Assembly (NCBI RefSeq): GCF_019930585.1
Contig: NZ_CP082839.1
Span: 372,001 to 436,000, forward strand
Source: Sphingomonas nostoxanthinifaciens
Lineage (GTDB): Bacteria; Pseudomonadota; Alphaproteobacteria; Sphingomonadales; Sphingomonadaceae
Direction of reading: 5' to 3'
DNA: 64,000 bases
The notes below the pieces were generated by a model that searched no databases, was not told where the DNA came from, and saw only the letters and a program-made list of their open reading frames with translations. Positions 10,484-19,882 of this stretch are shown here, in pieces; within the stretch, counting starts at the first letter, position 1; every line of letters begins with the position of its first letter. The translations under genes and the position numbers were made by a program.

Positions 10484-10984
10484 TCAGCCGAACTTGGCGC
10501 GATGCTCGTCGACCCGGCCGGCCTCGAGCAACGCCGCCTGCTCGCGCCAGCGCTCCTGCTCGATATAGCCGTGATCGGCGCCCATCCGCTCCTCGAGCGC
10601 GGTTTCGTCGGCCGGCGAGAGCGAGGTGATGTCGCTGTAGCGGTAGATCCCCTCGGCGTTCAGCCGGCGCTCGCCGCCGGTGCCGATGCCCTGGATGCGG
10701 GCGAGGTCGTCGCGGGTGAGGTCGAGCGTATTTGCCGTGGTCACGGGAGCGGAGACGACTGGCGCAACCACCGCCGGACGCGCCGATTCCAGCGCGACGA
10801 TGCGGGCATTGGCGGCGTCGATCGCGGCGGCGGCGTCGCGCTGCTCCTCGATGCGCGCGTCGCGCTCGGCTTCGTAGGCGCGGCGCCATTTGGCCCCGCC
10901 GGAGCGCGATACCAGCCCCAGCAGCCACCCAAGCACGAGGACGAGGAACAGGATCGCCCACTGGTTGGTGGTGAAGGTGGGCAT
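10484..10984 (-). CDS. Membrane-anchored protein with C-terminal helix-hairpin-helix-like domain
   Basis: A 166-residue protein. Residues about 8-26 (WAILFLVLVLGWLLGLVS) form one N-terminal membrane helix. They are followed by a charged coiled-coil segment (about 30-68), a Val/Ala/Pro linker, and a C-terminal domain (about 90-160) with DDLARIQGIGTGGERRLNAE. The last resembles the helix-hairpin-helix fold used by DUF4332 and ribosomal L21-associated domains. The start ATG 10984 has GGAG nine bases upstream. The function is unknown; similar small membrane HhH proteins are common in sphingomonads. Transcribed just downstream of the glycosyltransferase gene at 11041, with 56 bases between. Confidence 0.7.
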   Translation of the reverse strand: MPTFTTNQWAILFLVLVLGWLLGLVSRSGGAKWRRAYEAERDARIEEQRDAAAAIDAANARIVALESARPAVVAPVVSAPVTTANTLDLTRDDLARIQGIGTGGERRLNAEGIYRYSDITSLSPADETALEERMGADHGYIEQERWREQAALLEAGRVDEHRAKFG

Positions 10985-11040
10985 CGCTTTTTTCTCCGTT
11001 GTTACGCGGGAGCAACGCTTGCTCGCAGGCGCCGTTCCGG

Positions 11041-12177
11041 TCAAGCCGGGGCGCTGGCGACTGCCCGGTAGAGCGCGTCGAGACGTTCGCCGAAGCGCGC
11101 GGGCGTGAAACGGTGCGCGTTGACCGTCCCGCGCGCGGCAAGATCGGCGCACAGCGCGTCGTCGGTCGCGATGCGCCGGATCGCCGCGGCGAGCGCGGAC
11201 ACGTCGTGCGGATCGGCGAGCAACGCGGCCCCGCCGGCGGTCTCGGCCAGCGCACCATGATCCGACGTCAGCACCGGTGTGCCGAGCGCCATCGCCTCGA
11301 CCACCGGCAGCCCGAACCCCTCGGCCAGCGACGGCATCAGCAGGGCACGCGCTTGGCCAATCAGCGCGGTCAGCGTCGCCGGTGGCAGATAAGGCAGGCG
11401 CACCACGCCGGGCGTCGCCAGCGCTGCGGCGAGGCTGGCGATCTCCGGCCCGTCCTTGCCCACGATCACCAGCGGCAGCGTGGTCCCGCTGGCGGCATAG
11501 GCCGCGCACAGGCGGGCGATGTTCTTGCGCGGCTCGACCGAGCCGACGACCAGCAGGTAGCCGCCCGACACCAGCCCGTCCGGCAGCGGCGCGTCGGCGG
11601 GCGTGACGGTCACCGCCTCGCCGCAATCAACGACGCGATCGGCGGGGCAGGCGAGCACGCGCACAATCTCGTCGCGCGCGGCCTGCGACACCGTCACCAG
11701 CCGCGTGGCGCTGGCCGCGATCAGATCGAGGATGCGGCGGTGGCGTGCCGCCGGGATCGGCGACAGATCGGGGTGGGTCAGCGGGATGACGTCGTGGACG
11801 GTGTAGAGATTGGCCCAGCCCTCCACGCGCAACGGCACCGGGTAGGTCCAGTGCATGATACCCGGCGGGCCCGGGATCTGCACCGGCAGCAGCCGGCGGT
11901 GCACGTCGACATAGATCTGCGCCAGGCGGAAGATGTCGGGCGCGATCATGCGGCCCGCACCCGCTGTCCGCGCTGTACGCGCGCCCGGCCACAATGCGCG
12001 GGCCCAGCGGCGTTGGCGCATATACCGCACGGGCGGCGCATCGTCCGCCAGGATCAGCGGCGCGTCGGTCAGCGTCGCGATCGCGTCGCGCAGCGCCGCC
12101 GCATAGGTGCCGACGCCTGAGCCCGCGCCGGCCAGCATCCGGCTCTCCATGGCGATCGGGCGGGCGATTTTCTGCAT
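11041..12177 (-). CDS. Glycosyltransferase, GT4 (GT-B fold)
   Basis: A 378-residue retaining glycosyltransferase, acceptor and donor unknown, probably cytoplasmic or membrane-peripheral. The C-terminal Rossmann domain has GSVEPRKNIARLCAAY and the nucleotide-sugar site PSLAEGFGLPVVEAMALGTP, the E-x7-E motif of GT4. The N-terminal half carries YTVHDVIPLTHP and VTVSQAARDEI, as in mannosyltransferases of the WbdA/MtfB type. The ATG at 12177-12175 was chosen because upstream codons are unconserved; its ribosome-binding site is weak. It resembles the GT4 gene at 56704 but lies apart from the capsule locus. Confidence 0.85.
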   Translation of the reverse strand: MQKIARPIAMESRMLAGAGSGVGTYAAALRDAIATLTDAPLILADDAPPVRYMRQRRWARALWPGARTARTAGAGRMIAPDIFRLAQIYVDVHRRLLPVQIPGPPGIMHWTYPVPLRVEGWANLYTVHDVIPLTHPDLSPIPAARHRRILDLIAASATRLVTVSQAARDEIVRVLACPADRVVDCGEAVTVTPADAPLPDGLVSGGYLLVVGSVEPRKNIARLCAAYAASGTTLPLVIVGKDGPEIASLAAALATPGVVRLPYLPPATLTALIGQARALLMPSLAEGFGLPVVEAMALGTPVLTSDHGALAETAGGAALLADPHDVSALAAAIRRIATDDALCADLAARGTVNAHRFTPARFGERLDALYRAVASAPA

Positions 12178-12232
12178 GAACCGGCGGCATGGCGGCTTTC
12201 GGCGGCTTCGCCAAGCTGCGACAAGGGCGGCG

Positions 12233-12880
12233 ATGGGATTGCGCGCGGGCAGCTTACGGGGCGTGATGCTGTTGCTGCTGCTCGCCGGCTGCATCCCGCG
12301 CCCGCGCCACCCGCAGCCGCTCGCGCCGCCCCCCGTCGACGATGCCCGGGCCTATCGCCAGTGTCTGGTCGATCTGTCGGCGATGGGCGCCAAGGTCGAT
12401 CCGCTGCCTGACCGTATCTATCCCAATGGCTGTTCGGCGACGCATGCGGTGAAGCTGGTCGCGATCGGCATCCCGGTCGCCAATCTCGGCGCGGTGAAAT
12501 GCGGCCTCGCCCGCCCATTCGTGACGTGGACCCAGCAGGCGGTGCAACAGGCCGCGCGGGCGCGGCTCGGCAGCTACGTCACCAAGATCGAGAGCTTCGG
12601 CAGCTTCGCCTGCCGCCCGGTCAACGGCGTCGCCGGCAATCGGCTGTCGGAACATGGCCGCGCCGACGCGATCGACATCGCCGCCTTCGATCTGGCCGAC
12701 GGGCGACGCATCACCGTGAAGGACGGCTGGAACGGGCCTGACCGCGCCGCCAGCGCCTTCCTGCACGATCTGCACGCCGCCGCCTGCCGCCGCTTCAACG
12801 TCGTGCTCGGCCCCGACGCCAATGCGTACCATCACGATCACATGCATTTCGACATGGGCAGCGGTCCCTATTGCCGCTAG
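12233..12880 (+). CDS. Extensin-like lipoprotein, putative LAS-type metallopeptidase
   Basis: A 215-residue protein starting MGLRAGSLRGVMLLLLLAGC. LAGC is a lipobox, so outer-membrane or periplasmic anchoring is expected. The remainder matches the extensin-like C-terminal family: paired cysteines, FACRPVNGVAGNRLSEHGRA, and a final HHDHMHFDMGSGPYCR. S-x-H-x-x-A-D-A-x-D (LSEHGRADAID) followed by H-x-H (HDHMHFD) is the zinc-ligand layout of LAS/M15 peptidases, so peptidoglycan cleavage is a reasonable inference. The ATG at 12233 has AAGGG eight bases upstream. It is divergent from the GT4 gene. Confidence 0.8.
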   Translation: MGLRAGSLRGVMLLLLLAGCIPRPRHPQPLAPPPVDDARAYRQCLVDLSAMGAKVDPLPDRIYPNGCSATHAVKLVAIGIPVANLGAVKCGLARPFVTWTQQAVQQAARARLGSYVTKIESFGSFACRPVNGVAGNRLSEHGRADAIDIAAFDLADGRRITVKDGWNGPDRAASAFLHDLHAAACRRFNVVLGPDANAYHHDHMHFDMGSGPYCR

Positions 12881-12927
12881 AGCCGCGCGCCTTCGCCCGC
12901 CCGTCGCGCGGGCATGCCGAGGACCGC

Positions 12928-13824
12928 ATGGCCGACCGCAAGATTCCCGCCCGTATCTTCCCCCCCGCCAAGGACGACGCCGCCGCCGCCAAGGCCGCCG
13001 CGCCGCTGCCGCAGACGGCCGACCCGGCCTATCGGCTGGCCTATCAGGATCCCGATTTCCTGCTGCGCGACGATCTGCGGCCGGTGCGCTTCCAGCTTGA
13101 GCTGCTCAAGCCCGAGCTGTTGCTGGACGAGGCCGGGATCGGCTCGACCTTCGTCTTCTACGGCTCGGCGCGCATCCCCTCGCCCGAAAGCGCCGACGCG
13201 ATCGTCGCGGCGGCGGCGACCGACACCCAGCGCCGCATTGCCGAGCGGCTGAAGGCCAAGGCGGTCTATTATGACGAGGCGCGCGAGCTTGCCCGCCTCG
13301 CCAGCAACAGCCCGGCGGGCGCCGACGGCAAGCGCCAGTTCGTGGTCTGCTCGGGCGGCGGCCCGGCGATCATGGAGGCGGCCAATCGCGGCGCGACGGA
13401 TGTCGGTGCCGAATCGGTCGGGCTCAACATCGTGCTGCCGTTCGAGCAGGCGCCGAACGCCTACGTGACGCCGCACCTGAGCTTCAACTTCCACTATTTC
13501 GCGCTGCGCAAGATGCACTTCCTGCTGCGCGCGCGCGCCGTGGCGGTGTTCCCCGGCGGCTTCGGCACGTTCGACGAGATGTTCGAGCTGCTGACGCTGG
13601 TCCAGACCGGCAAGATGGCGATGCTGCCGATCCTGCTTTACGGCAAGGAATTCTGGACGCGCGTGATCGACTTCGACGCCCTGGTCGAGGAGGGCGTGGT
13701 GGCGCCGCAGGACATGGACCTGTTCCGCTATTGCGACACCGCCGCCGAGGGCTGGGCCTATGTGCAGGACTGGTACGCACAGAATGGTGAGCGCCGCTTC
13801 CGCAAGGGCCGCGGCGAGAAATAG
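12928..13824 (+). CDS. LOG family protein (putative nucleotide 5'-monophosphate nucleosidase)
   Basis: A 298-residue protein of the LOG/lysine-decarboxylase-like fold. Family members split base from nucleoside monophosphates (cytokinin activation in plants, PpnN-type nucleosidase in bacteria). The substrate-binding motif PGGFGTFDEMFELLTLVQ corresponds to the canonical PGGxGTxxE, and FVVCSGGGPAIMEAANRGA provides the phosphate-binding loop. The ATG at 12928 follows GAGG and was preferred over the ATG at 12871, which would overlap the preceding gene. It has an extended N-terminus (about 90 residues) typical of long bacterial LOG proteins. The exact substrate cannot be read from sequence. Confidence 0.85.
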   Translation: MADRKIPARIFPPAKDDAAAAKAAAPLPQTADPAYRLAYQDPDFLLRDDLRPVRFQLELLKPELLLDEAGIGSTFVFYGSARIPSPESADAIVAAAATDTQRRIAERLKAKAVYYDEARELARLASNSPAGADGKRQFVVCSGGGPAIMEAANRGATDVGAESVGLNIVLPFEQAPNAYVTPHLSFNFHYFALRKMHFLLRARAVAVFPGGFGTFDEMFELLTLVQTGKMAMLPILLYGKEFWTRVIDFDALVEEGVVAPQDMDLFRYCDTAAEGWAYVQDWYAQNGERRFRKGRGEK

Positions 13825-13843
13825 GGGCTTCGTTCGCCCCAAT

Positions 13844-13923
13844 CCGTCATGCCAGCGCAGGCTGGCATCTCCCGCGGGCCGGGCGCCCTAAGCGGAAGAC
13901 CCCAGCGTTCGCTGGCGTGACGG
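13844..13923. repeat. Paired REP-like palindrome, family A, copy 3
   Basis: CCGTCATGCCAGC on the left and CGCTGGCGTGACGG on the right form the outer inverted ends. Relative to the other two copies the stem has paired substitutions (CCAGC kept, TGGGA changed to TGGCA/TGGCG), suggesting older divergence. It fills the gap between two convergent genes. Confidence 0.75.
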
Positions 13924-13943
13924 ATAGAGGAGGGGAGAAGGCC

Positions 13944-14132
13944 TTACTTGATCGGCTTGGCGCCGGGCGCGCTGCACTTCACGAACTTGCCCTTCGCATC
14001 CTTGCAAGGGACGGCCTTGGCCGGCGGGCATTTGGTGAACTTGCCCTTAGCGTCCTTGCACGGCGCGGCGAGCGTCGCGCTGGCCGAACCCAGCAGGATG
14101 ACGCTGGCGATCAGGGGAAAGATGCGGCGCAT
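13944..14132 (-). CDS. Small exported protein with duplicated CKDAKGKF motif
   Basis: A 62-residue protein: signal peptide MRRIFPLIASVILLGSASATLA, then two near-identical units, PCKDAKGKFTKC and PCKDAKGKFVKC, separated by PPAKAV, and a short basic tail. The four cysteines arise as two C-x8-C pairs, so disulfides or metal binding are possible. The ATG 14132-14130 has GAGGAG seven bases upstream. The function is unknown. It lies alone between a REP element and kdsA. Confidence 0.7.
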   Translation of the reverse strand: MRRIFPLIASVILLGSASATLAAPCKDAKGKFTKCPPAKAVPCKDAKGKFVKCSAPGAKPIK

Positions 14133-14180
14133 GTGGGCTCTCCTCGCGGTTGACCGCACTACTATAGCGCCGCCGGCGGC

Positions 14181-15032
14181 CTACAGCGAGACGCGCGGGC
14201 GCGTTTTTACGAACTGATCCAATTCGATAAGCTCGCGCGCTAGATCCTCGAAACGGTCGAGCGGCACCGCGTTCGGCCCATCGGACTTGGCGTTGGCCGG
14301 ATCGGGATGTGTTTCCATGAACAGCCCCGAAATGCCCACCGCCACCGCCGCGCGGGCGAGCACCGGGATGAATTCGCGCTGGCCGCCGCTGGTGGTGCCC
14401 TGCCCGCCGGGCAGCTGGACCGAGTGGGTCGCGTCGAACAGCACCGGGCAGCCGGTCTCTCGCATGATGACAAGCCCGCGCATGTCGCTGACGAGGTTGC
14501 CGTAGCCGAAGCTCGCGCCGCGATCGCACACCATCAGCGGCGGCTCGCCTAGTCCGGCGGCAGCGGCGACCTCGCGGCCCTTGGCGACGACGTTCTTCAT
14601 GTCACCGGGCGCCATGAACTGGCCCTTTTTGACGTTGACCGGCTTGCCGCAGGTCGCGACCGCCTCGATCAGGTCGGTCTGGCGCGCGAGGAAGGCGGGG
14701 GTCTGCAGCATGTCGACCACCTCGGCGACCGGCGCCACCTGATGCGGCTCGTGCACGTCGGTCAGCACCGGCATGTCGAGCGTTTCACGCACCTTGGCCA
14801 AGATGCGCAACCCCTCGGTCAAACCGGGGCCGCGAAACGAGTTGCCGGCGCTGCGGTTCGCCTTGTCGAACGAGCTTTTGTAGACGATCAGCATCCCCAG
14901 CCGCTCGCCGATGGTGCGCAGCCGTTCGGCGGTGGACAGCGCCATCGTCTCGCTCTCGATCACGCACGGGCCCGCGATCAGGAAGATCGGATGGTCGAGC
15001 CCGATCGAATGGCCTTCGAACGTCAGCGTCAT
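14181..15032 (-). CDS. kdsA: 3-deoxy-8-phosphooctulonate synthase (KDO-8-phosphate synthase)
   Basis: Condenses arabinose 5-phosphate with phosphoenolpyruvate to KDO-8-phosphate in the cytoplasm. It is 283 residues. Diagnostic motifs are [62 protein letters not shown] and [12 protein letters not shown]. Its ATG overlaps the kdsB stop as ATGA, so the three KDO genes form a translationally coupled operon. The KDO-8-P phosphatase (kdsC) is not seen nearby. In a capsule-bearing organism the product probably feeds the KDO linker of the polysaccharide as well as, or instead of, lipid A core. Confidence 0.96.
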   Translation of the reverse strand: MTLTFEGHSIGLDHPIFLIAGPCVIESETMALSTAERLRTIGERLGMLIVYKSSFDKANRSAGNSFRGPGLTEGLRILAKVRETLDMPVLTDVHEPHQVAPVAEVVDMLQTPAFLARQTDLIEAVATCGKPVNVKKGQFMAPGDMKNVVAKGREVAAAAGLGEPPLMVCDRGASFGYGNLVSDMRGLVIMRETGCPVLFDATHSVQLPGGQGTTSGGQREFIPVLARAAVAVGISGLFMETHPDPANAKSDGPNAVPLDRFEDLARELIELDQFVKTRPRVSL

Positions 15033-15835
15033 GCAATGCCTCGTGCTGCCAGCGCGCGTTCGATCGGGGCGACGTCGCTGGGATTGTTGAGTTCCCAGAT
15101 GTCGGCGCCGTGCGGATCGACGTCGATCACGCGGACGGGCACGCCCGCATCGAGGAAGCGGAGCTGCTCCAGCCCCTCCAGCCCCTCCAGCGCGCTGGCC
15201 GGATGCTGCGCATAGCGCTCCAGTGCGAAGCGACGATAGGCGTAGACACCGACGTGAAGCCGGACGGGCAGGCCCGCCTCGCCGATGCGGTCGGCCGGCA
15301 CGTGCGGGATGACCGACTTGGAGAAATAGAGGCCGTTGCCGCGCGCGTCGCACACCACGGTGGTGCCGCCGACCCGGCCCTGCGCCTGATCCTCGACCAG
15401 CCGGCGATGGGTGACGGGCCCGGCGACGATGGCAGGCGTGGCGACCGCGATCGACTCGTCCGCCAGCATCGCCTCGATCAGCGCGCCGACGAAATGGGGC
15501 GGGGTGAGCAGCGCGTCGCCCTGGAAGTTGACGACGATCTCGACGTCGCCCAGCGCCGGTAGTGCCGCCGCGCAGCGCTCGGTGCCGTTGGCGCAGCTTT
15601 CCGGGGTCATCGCCACCGCGCCGCCGAAGGCGTGGACGGCATCGGCGATGCGAACGTCGTCGGTGGCGACGACGATGTGTGCGACGCCGGGCACCTGACG
15701 CGCCGCTTCCCAGCTCCGCCGGATCAGCGGCTTGGTCTCGCCCGTGGCGCCGGTCAGCGTGGCGAGCGGCTTCCCCGGATAGCGGCTGGAGGCGTAGCGC
15801 GCCGGGATGACGATCGCCGTTTTTGGCGGAGTCAT
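15029..15835 (-). CDS. kdsB: 3-deoxy-manno-octulosonate cytidylyltransferase (CMP-KDO synthetase)
   Basis: Activates KDO with CTP to CMP-KDO. It is 268 residues: [20 protein letters not shown] at the N-terminus, [36 protein letters not shown] and [13 protein letters not shown]. Relative to E. coli KdsB there is a longer loop after GKPLATL ([14 protein letters not shown]), seen in some alphaproteobacterial homologues. Both ends overlap neighbours by four bases (ATGA). E. coli capsule loci carry a paralogue called KpsU, and the sequence alone does not tell the two roles apart. Confidence 0.95.
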   Translation of the reverse strand: MTPPKTAIVIPARYASSRYPGKPLATLTGATGETKPLIRRSWEAARQVPGVAHIVVATDDVRIADAVHAFGGAVAMTPESCANGTERCAAALPALGDVEIVVNFQGDALLTPPHFVGALIEAMLADESIAVATPAIVAGPVTHRRLVEDQAQGRVGGTTVVCDARGNGLYFSKSVIPHVPADRIGEAGLPVRLHVGVYAYRRFALERYAQHPASALEGLEGLEQLRFLDAGVPVRVIDVDPHGADIWELNNPSDVAPIERALAARGIA

Positions 15836-16869
15836 TCCAGCCCGAGGCGCAGGAAATCGTGGATGTGGATCAGCCCGATCGGCCGTTCGGGATGGACGTC
15901 GTCGACGACGAACACCGACGTGATCTTGCGATCGTTCATCACCGCGAGCGCATCCTCGGCGAAGCAGCGGCCGGGGATGGTGACCGGATCGCGCGTCATC
16001 ACGTCGCCGGCCGTGGCGGTGAGCAGATCGTCGACGTGGCGGCGCAGATCGCCGTCGGTGATGATGCCGCGCAGGCAGCCGGCGGCATCGACCACGCCCG
16101 CCACCCCGAAGCTGCGCGCGGTCATCACCAGGATCACGTCGCGCATCGACAGCGTCGCCGCCACCAGGGGCATGCCATCGCCGGCGTGCATCAACGCGGT
16201 GACGCGCATCAGCCGCCGTCCGATCACGCCGCCGGGATGCAGCATCTCGAAGCCGTCGCGCGACGTTCCGCGCTCGCGCATCGTGGCGAGCGCCAGCGCG
16301 TCGCCCAGCGCCATCATCATCGCGGTCGAGGTGGTGGGGGCGAGATTGTCGGGGCACGCCTCGTCGACCGGCGGCATCAGCAGGCGAATGTCGGACGCCT
16401 GCATCAGCGGCGACGTGCCGCCCGCGCTGATCGCGACGATCGGAATGTCGAGCGACGCCGCATGAGCCAGGATCGGCCGCAGTTCGGTGGTGCCGCCCGA
16501 ATTGGAGAGCGCCAGCAGCGCGTCGCCGGGCACGAGCATGCCGAGGTCGCCATGCGCCGCCTCGGCGGGATGGATGAACAGAGCGGGCGTGCCGGTCGAG
16601 GCGAGCGTCGCCGCAACCTTGCGCGCAATATGGCCGGATTTGCCCATACCGGTGACGACCACGCGGCCGCGCAGCGACAGGAGCAATTTCACCGCGCGTT
16701 CGAATTCGGCGTCGAGCGCGCCCACAAGCACCGACAGCGCCTGTGCCTCGGCGACGATCACGCGTCGGCCGAAATCCAGCATCGATTCGCGGGGGTCGAG
16801 CGGGAAGGGCGCGGACGACGGCAGGTGCGCCTGCAGCGCGGGTTCGCCGGTTACCCTGTTCCGTCCCAT
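15832..16869 (-). CDS. kdsD: Arabinose-5-phosphate isomerase, KpsF/GutQ/KdsD family
   Basis: Converts ribulose 5-phosphate to arabinose 5-phosphate, the first KDO precursor. It is 345 residues. A SIS sugar-isomerase domain (about 50-190) has [20 protein letters not shown] and [12 protein letters not shown]. Two C-terminal CBS domains (about 225-345) include [11 protein letters not shown]. It is the first gene of the operon, starting at ATG 16869; the gap to metK downstream of 16956 is about 85 bases, which may hold the promoter. The naming kdsD or kpsF is interchangeable at this level. Confidence 0.94.
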   Translation of the reverse strand: MGRNRVTGEPALQAHLPSSAPFPLDPRESMLDFGRRVIVAEAQALSVLVGALDAEFERAVKLLLSLRGRVVVTGMGKSGHIARKVAATLASTGTPALFIHPAEAAHGDLGMLVPGDALLALSNSGGTTELRPILAHAASLDIPIVAISAGGTSPLMQASDIRLLMPPVDEACPDNLAPTTSTAMMMALGDALALATMRERGTSRDGFEMLHPGGVIGRRLMRVTALMHAGDGMPLVAATLSMRDVILVMTARSFGVAGVVDAAGCLRGIITDGDLRRHVDDLLTATAGDVMTRDPVTIPGRCFAEDALAVMNDRKITSVFVVDDVHPERPIGLIHIHDFLRLGLE

Positions 16870-16955
16870 CGCCGGGGCTTAGCCGTGCACAGGCGTGCTG
16901 GCGAGTGCCTATCTTCGCCGTTGCGGCATGACGTGCCGCAACGGCGTTGGTCCTT

Positions 16956-18164
16956 TTAGGCGAGCGCGGCCTTCAGATCGTCGACCAGATCGGTGCGCTC
17001 CCACGGGAAGAAGTCGCCTTCGGGCGTGCGGCCGAAATGGCCGTAGGCGGCGGTCTTCTGGTAGATCGGCTTGTTGAGGCCGAGATGGGTGCGGATGCCG
17101 CGCGGAGTGAGGCCGCCCAGCTTCTCGATCTTGCCGATCGCCTCTTCGATCGCGTCGTCGCCGACCGTGCCCGTGCCGTGCGTATCGACATAAAGCGACA
17201 GCGGCTTGGCGACGCCGATCGCATAAGCGAGCTGGATCGTGCAGCGCTGAGCGAGGCCTGCGGCGACGATGTTCTTCGCGAGGTAGCGGGTGATGTAGGC
17301 GGCCGAGCGATCGACCTTGGTCGGATCCTTGCCGCTGAACGCGCCGCCACCGTGCGGCGAGGCGCCGCCATAGGTGTCGACGATGATCTTGCGGCCAGTG
17401 AGGCCGGCGTCGCCGTCAGGCCCGCCAATCTCGAAGCTGCCGGTCGGGTTGATGTGATAGACGGTCTCGTCGCTCAGCAACTCCGCCGGGATGACCTTGG
17501 CCACCACGCTTTTCACGTAGGCGTGGAGCTCGGCTTCCTTCTCGCCCTGGTCGTAGCCCTTGCCGTGCTGGGTCGAGACGACGATCGCGGTCGCGGCGAC
17601 CGGCGTGCTGCCCTCGTAACGCAGCGTCACCTGGCTCTTGGCGTCGGGCTCGAGGAACGGTGCCGTGCCGGCGTGGCGATCGGCTGCCATCACCTCGAGG
17701 ATCTTGTGGCTGTAATACAGGGTCGCCGGCATCAGATCGGGCGTGTCGTTGGCGGCATAGCCGAACATGATGCCCTGATCGCCCGCGCCCTCATCCTTGT
17801 TGCCGCTGGCGTCGACGCCCTGCGCGATGTGCGCGGACTGGGCGTGGAGGTTGTTCTCGAAGCGGAAGGTCTCCCAGTGGAAGCCGTCCTGCTCGTAGCC
17901 GATGCGCTTGACCGTCTCGCGGACGGTCTTCTCGATCTCGGCCTGCGCGCCCGGCGCCCACTGATCGTTCTCGTAGACGCCCTTGCAGCGGATCTCGCCC
18001 GCCAGCACGACCAGCTGGGTGGTGGTCAGCGTCTCGCAGGCGATGCGCGCCTCGGGATCCTTCGACAGGAACAGATCGACGATGGCGTCCGAAATCTGAT
18101 CGGCGACCTTGTCGGGATGGCCCTCCGACACGGACTCGGACGTGAAGAGATAGTTGCTGCGCAT
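16956..18164 (-). CDS. metK: S-adenosylmethionine synthetase
   Basis: Makes AdoMet from methionine and ATP. It is 402 residues with [19 protein letters not shown] at the N-terminus, [12 protein letters not shown], and [19 protein letters not shown] (phosphate-binding loop). The ATG at 18164-18162 matches the family start; the in-frame extension upstream has no homology. The leader contains an imperfect inverted repeat, annotated separately, that could be a SahR-type operator. It follows lnt by 77 bases on the same strand. Confidence 0.96.
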   Translation of the reverse strand: MRSNYLFTSESVSEGHPDKVADQISDAIVDLFLSKDPEARIACETLTTTQLVVLAGEIRCKGVYENDQWAPGAQAEIEKTVRETVKRIGYEQDGFHWETFRFENNLHAQSAHIAQGVDASGNKDEGAGDQGIMFGYAANDTPDLMPATLYYSHKILEVMAADRHAGTAPFLEPDAKSQVTLRYEGSTPVAATAIVVSTQHGKGYDQGEKEAELHAYVKSVVAKVIPAELLSDETVYHINPTGSFEIGGPDGDAGLTGRKIIVDTYGGASPHGGGAFSGKDPTKVDRSAAYITRYLAKNIVAAGLAQRCTIQLAYAIGVAKPLSLYVDTHGTGTVGDDAIEEAIGKIEKLGGLTPRGIRTHLGLNKPIYQKTAAYGHFGRTPEGDFFPWERTDLVDDLKAALA

Positions 18165-18212
18165 CGTCTGGGCGGTTCCTTCGACAGGCGGCGCGGCCGG
18201 GTTGCGGCAGCG

Positions 18213-18236
18213 CACATAAAGCAATCCTTATATGTG
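18213..18236 (-). promoter_or_regulatory. Imperfect inverted repeat upstream of metK, possible SahR-type operator
   Basis: On the metK strand the outer hexamers are CACATA and TATGTG, enclosing TAAGGATTGCTT. It lies 49-72 bases upstream of the ATG. AT-rich ATATAAAG-type palindromes upstream of metK, ahcY and metH are known sites of the ArsR-family regulator SahR in Proteobacteria; similarity here is from memory. It overlaps the end of the intergenic space after lnt. Confidence 0.4.
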
Positions 18237-18241
18237 CCCGC

Positions 18242-19804
18242 TTAGCCCGCCCGGCGGCGGCTTGCAAACCCGATCAGCAGCAGGACGAGGGCAAGGCCGC
18301 CCGATAAAAAGTTGCCCCACCGCGAGAATAAGGTGGGCGGCGCGGTGCGCGGCAATGGTTGCTCGATTGCACCGGGGGTGCGCCACGGCAGGCTGGCCAG
18401 CAGCCTGCCATGCGCGTCGACGATCGCCGAAATGCCGGTCGGAGTCGCGCGCACGACGGGCACCCCTTCCTCGATCGCACGCAGCCGCGCCTGGGCGAGA
18501 TGCTGCGGCGGCCCCCAGCGGCCGAACCACGCATCGTTAGAGGGGTTGAACAGGAAGCGCGGGCGATGCGCCTCGTCGACGACATGGCCCGAGAAGATGA
18601 TCTCGTAGCAGATCTGCACGCCGACCGCGCCGATGCCCGGCAGGGTCAGGTCGCGCGGGCCGGGGCCGGCGAGGAAATCCATGTCGCCCGGCGCGAGCCG
18701 CGACAGGCCGATGCGCGACAGGATCGGTCGCATCGGCAGATATTCGCCATAGGGCACGAGATGCGACTTGTCGTAGCGGCCGAGCAGGCGCCCCTGCGGA
18801 TCGAGCCCGAACAGGCTGTTGGTGGCCGATACGATCTGGCCGGCAGAATCATACTGGATCGCCTCCGCCCCGGTGAGCATCAGATCGTGCGGGCCGAGCA
18901 GCGACGCGATCTGCGCGCGCGCGGCCGGATCCTCCTCGAGGAAGGCCGGCACCGCGACCTCCGGCCACAGGATGAGGCGCGGGCGCAGGCCGGGCGTGCC
19001 GGACAGCGATGCGAGCCGCGCGAAGTTGCGCGCCTCCGCATCGGGGCTCCATTTCTCGGCCTGGCCGATATTGGGCTGGACGACGTGGAGCAGAGGCGCG
19101 GTCGGATCGGCCTTCGGCTCGACTGCCATCAGCGGTACGAATAGCGAGACGCAGGCGAAGGCGATCGCGCCGCCGACCGCCGCGAGGATCACCGCGCGGC
19201 CGCGCCGCTGCCCCAGTTCGGCCTGTACGAAACCGTCGCGCAGGCCACGCACCGCCATCGGCAGCACCCCCGCCAGCAGTAGGGTAAGCCCCGACAGGCC
19301 ATAGGTGCCGACGAGCGCGACGATGCCGGCGAGCGGCCATAGCGGCGCCCACATCGCCGCCAGCGGATTCCACGCAAAGCCGGTGAACACCGTCGCGCGC
19401 AGCCATTCGTTGGCGATCCACGTCGCCGCAAGGAACAGCACGAGCGGCCAGCGCCCCGGCACGACGCGCGTCAGCGCCCATGCCGCGCCGGTCGCGAATG
19501 CCGGATAGACCGCGAGATAGAGCGACAGCAGCACCACCGCGACGATTCCCAGCCACGCCGGCATCGCCGCCTGATACGTGAAGGCGGTCGCGATCCAGTT
19601 CAGACCGAGGCAGAAACTGCCGAAGCCGAACCACCAGCCGAGCGCGACGGCACGGGCGAGCGTGGTCGCCCGCTCCAGCAGCAGGATCAGCCCGGCGAGA
19701 CAGATAAGCGACAGCGGCCACAGCTCCAGCGGCGCGAAGCCGCAGGCAGCAAGGAGGCCGGCCGCGAAGGCGAGCGGCAAAGCGTGAAGTGCGCGGTGCG
19801 GCAT
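18242..19804 (-). CDS. lnt: Apolipoprotein N-acyltransferase
   Basis: Adds the third acyl chain to lipoproteins at the inner membrane. It is 520 residues with about six N-terminal membrane segments followed by a periplasmic nitrilase-like domain and a final helix. The catalytic triad residues are recognisable as Glu in LILWPEVAVPAF, Lys in GRYDKSHLVPYGEYLP and Cys in VQICYEIIF. I chose ATG 19804 (MPHRALHAL), which has AGGAG about nine bases upstream; earlier ATGs at 19834 and beyond lack one. It is divergent from the VOC gene and upstream of metK. Confidence 0.94.
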   Translation of the reverse strand: MPHRALHALPLAFAAGLLAACGFAPLELWPLSLICLAGLILLLERATTLARAVALGWWFGFGSFCLGLNWIATAFTYQAAMPAWLGIVAVVLLSLYLAVYPAFATGAAWALTRVVPGRWPLVLFLAATWIANEWLRATVFTGFAWNPLAAMWAPLWPLAGIVALVGTYGLSGLTLLLAGVLPMAVRGLRDGFVQAELGQRRGRAVILAAVGGAIAFACVSLFVPLMAVEPKADPTAPLLHVVQPNIGQAEKWSPDAEARNFARLASLSGTPGLRPRLILWPEVAVPAFLEEDPAARAQIASLLGPHDLMLTGAEAIQYDSAGQIVSATNSLFGLDPQGRLLGRYDKSHLVPYGEYLPMRPILSRIGLSRLAPGDMDFLAGPGPRDLTLPGIGAVGVQICYEIIFSGHVVDEAHRPRFLFNPSNDAWFGRWGPPQHLAQARLRAIEEGVPVVRATPTGISAIVDAHGRLLASLPWRTPGAIEQPLPRTAPPTLFSRWGNFLSGGLALVLLLIGFASRRRAG

Positions 19805-19882
19805 CGGCGCGGCTCCTAGCGGGGAAGCTGCCATGGTGCGAGCCCGCAATGACAAGCGTGCGACGGCGCGCTATGCGGCGGC

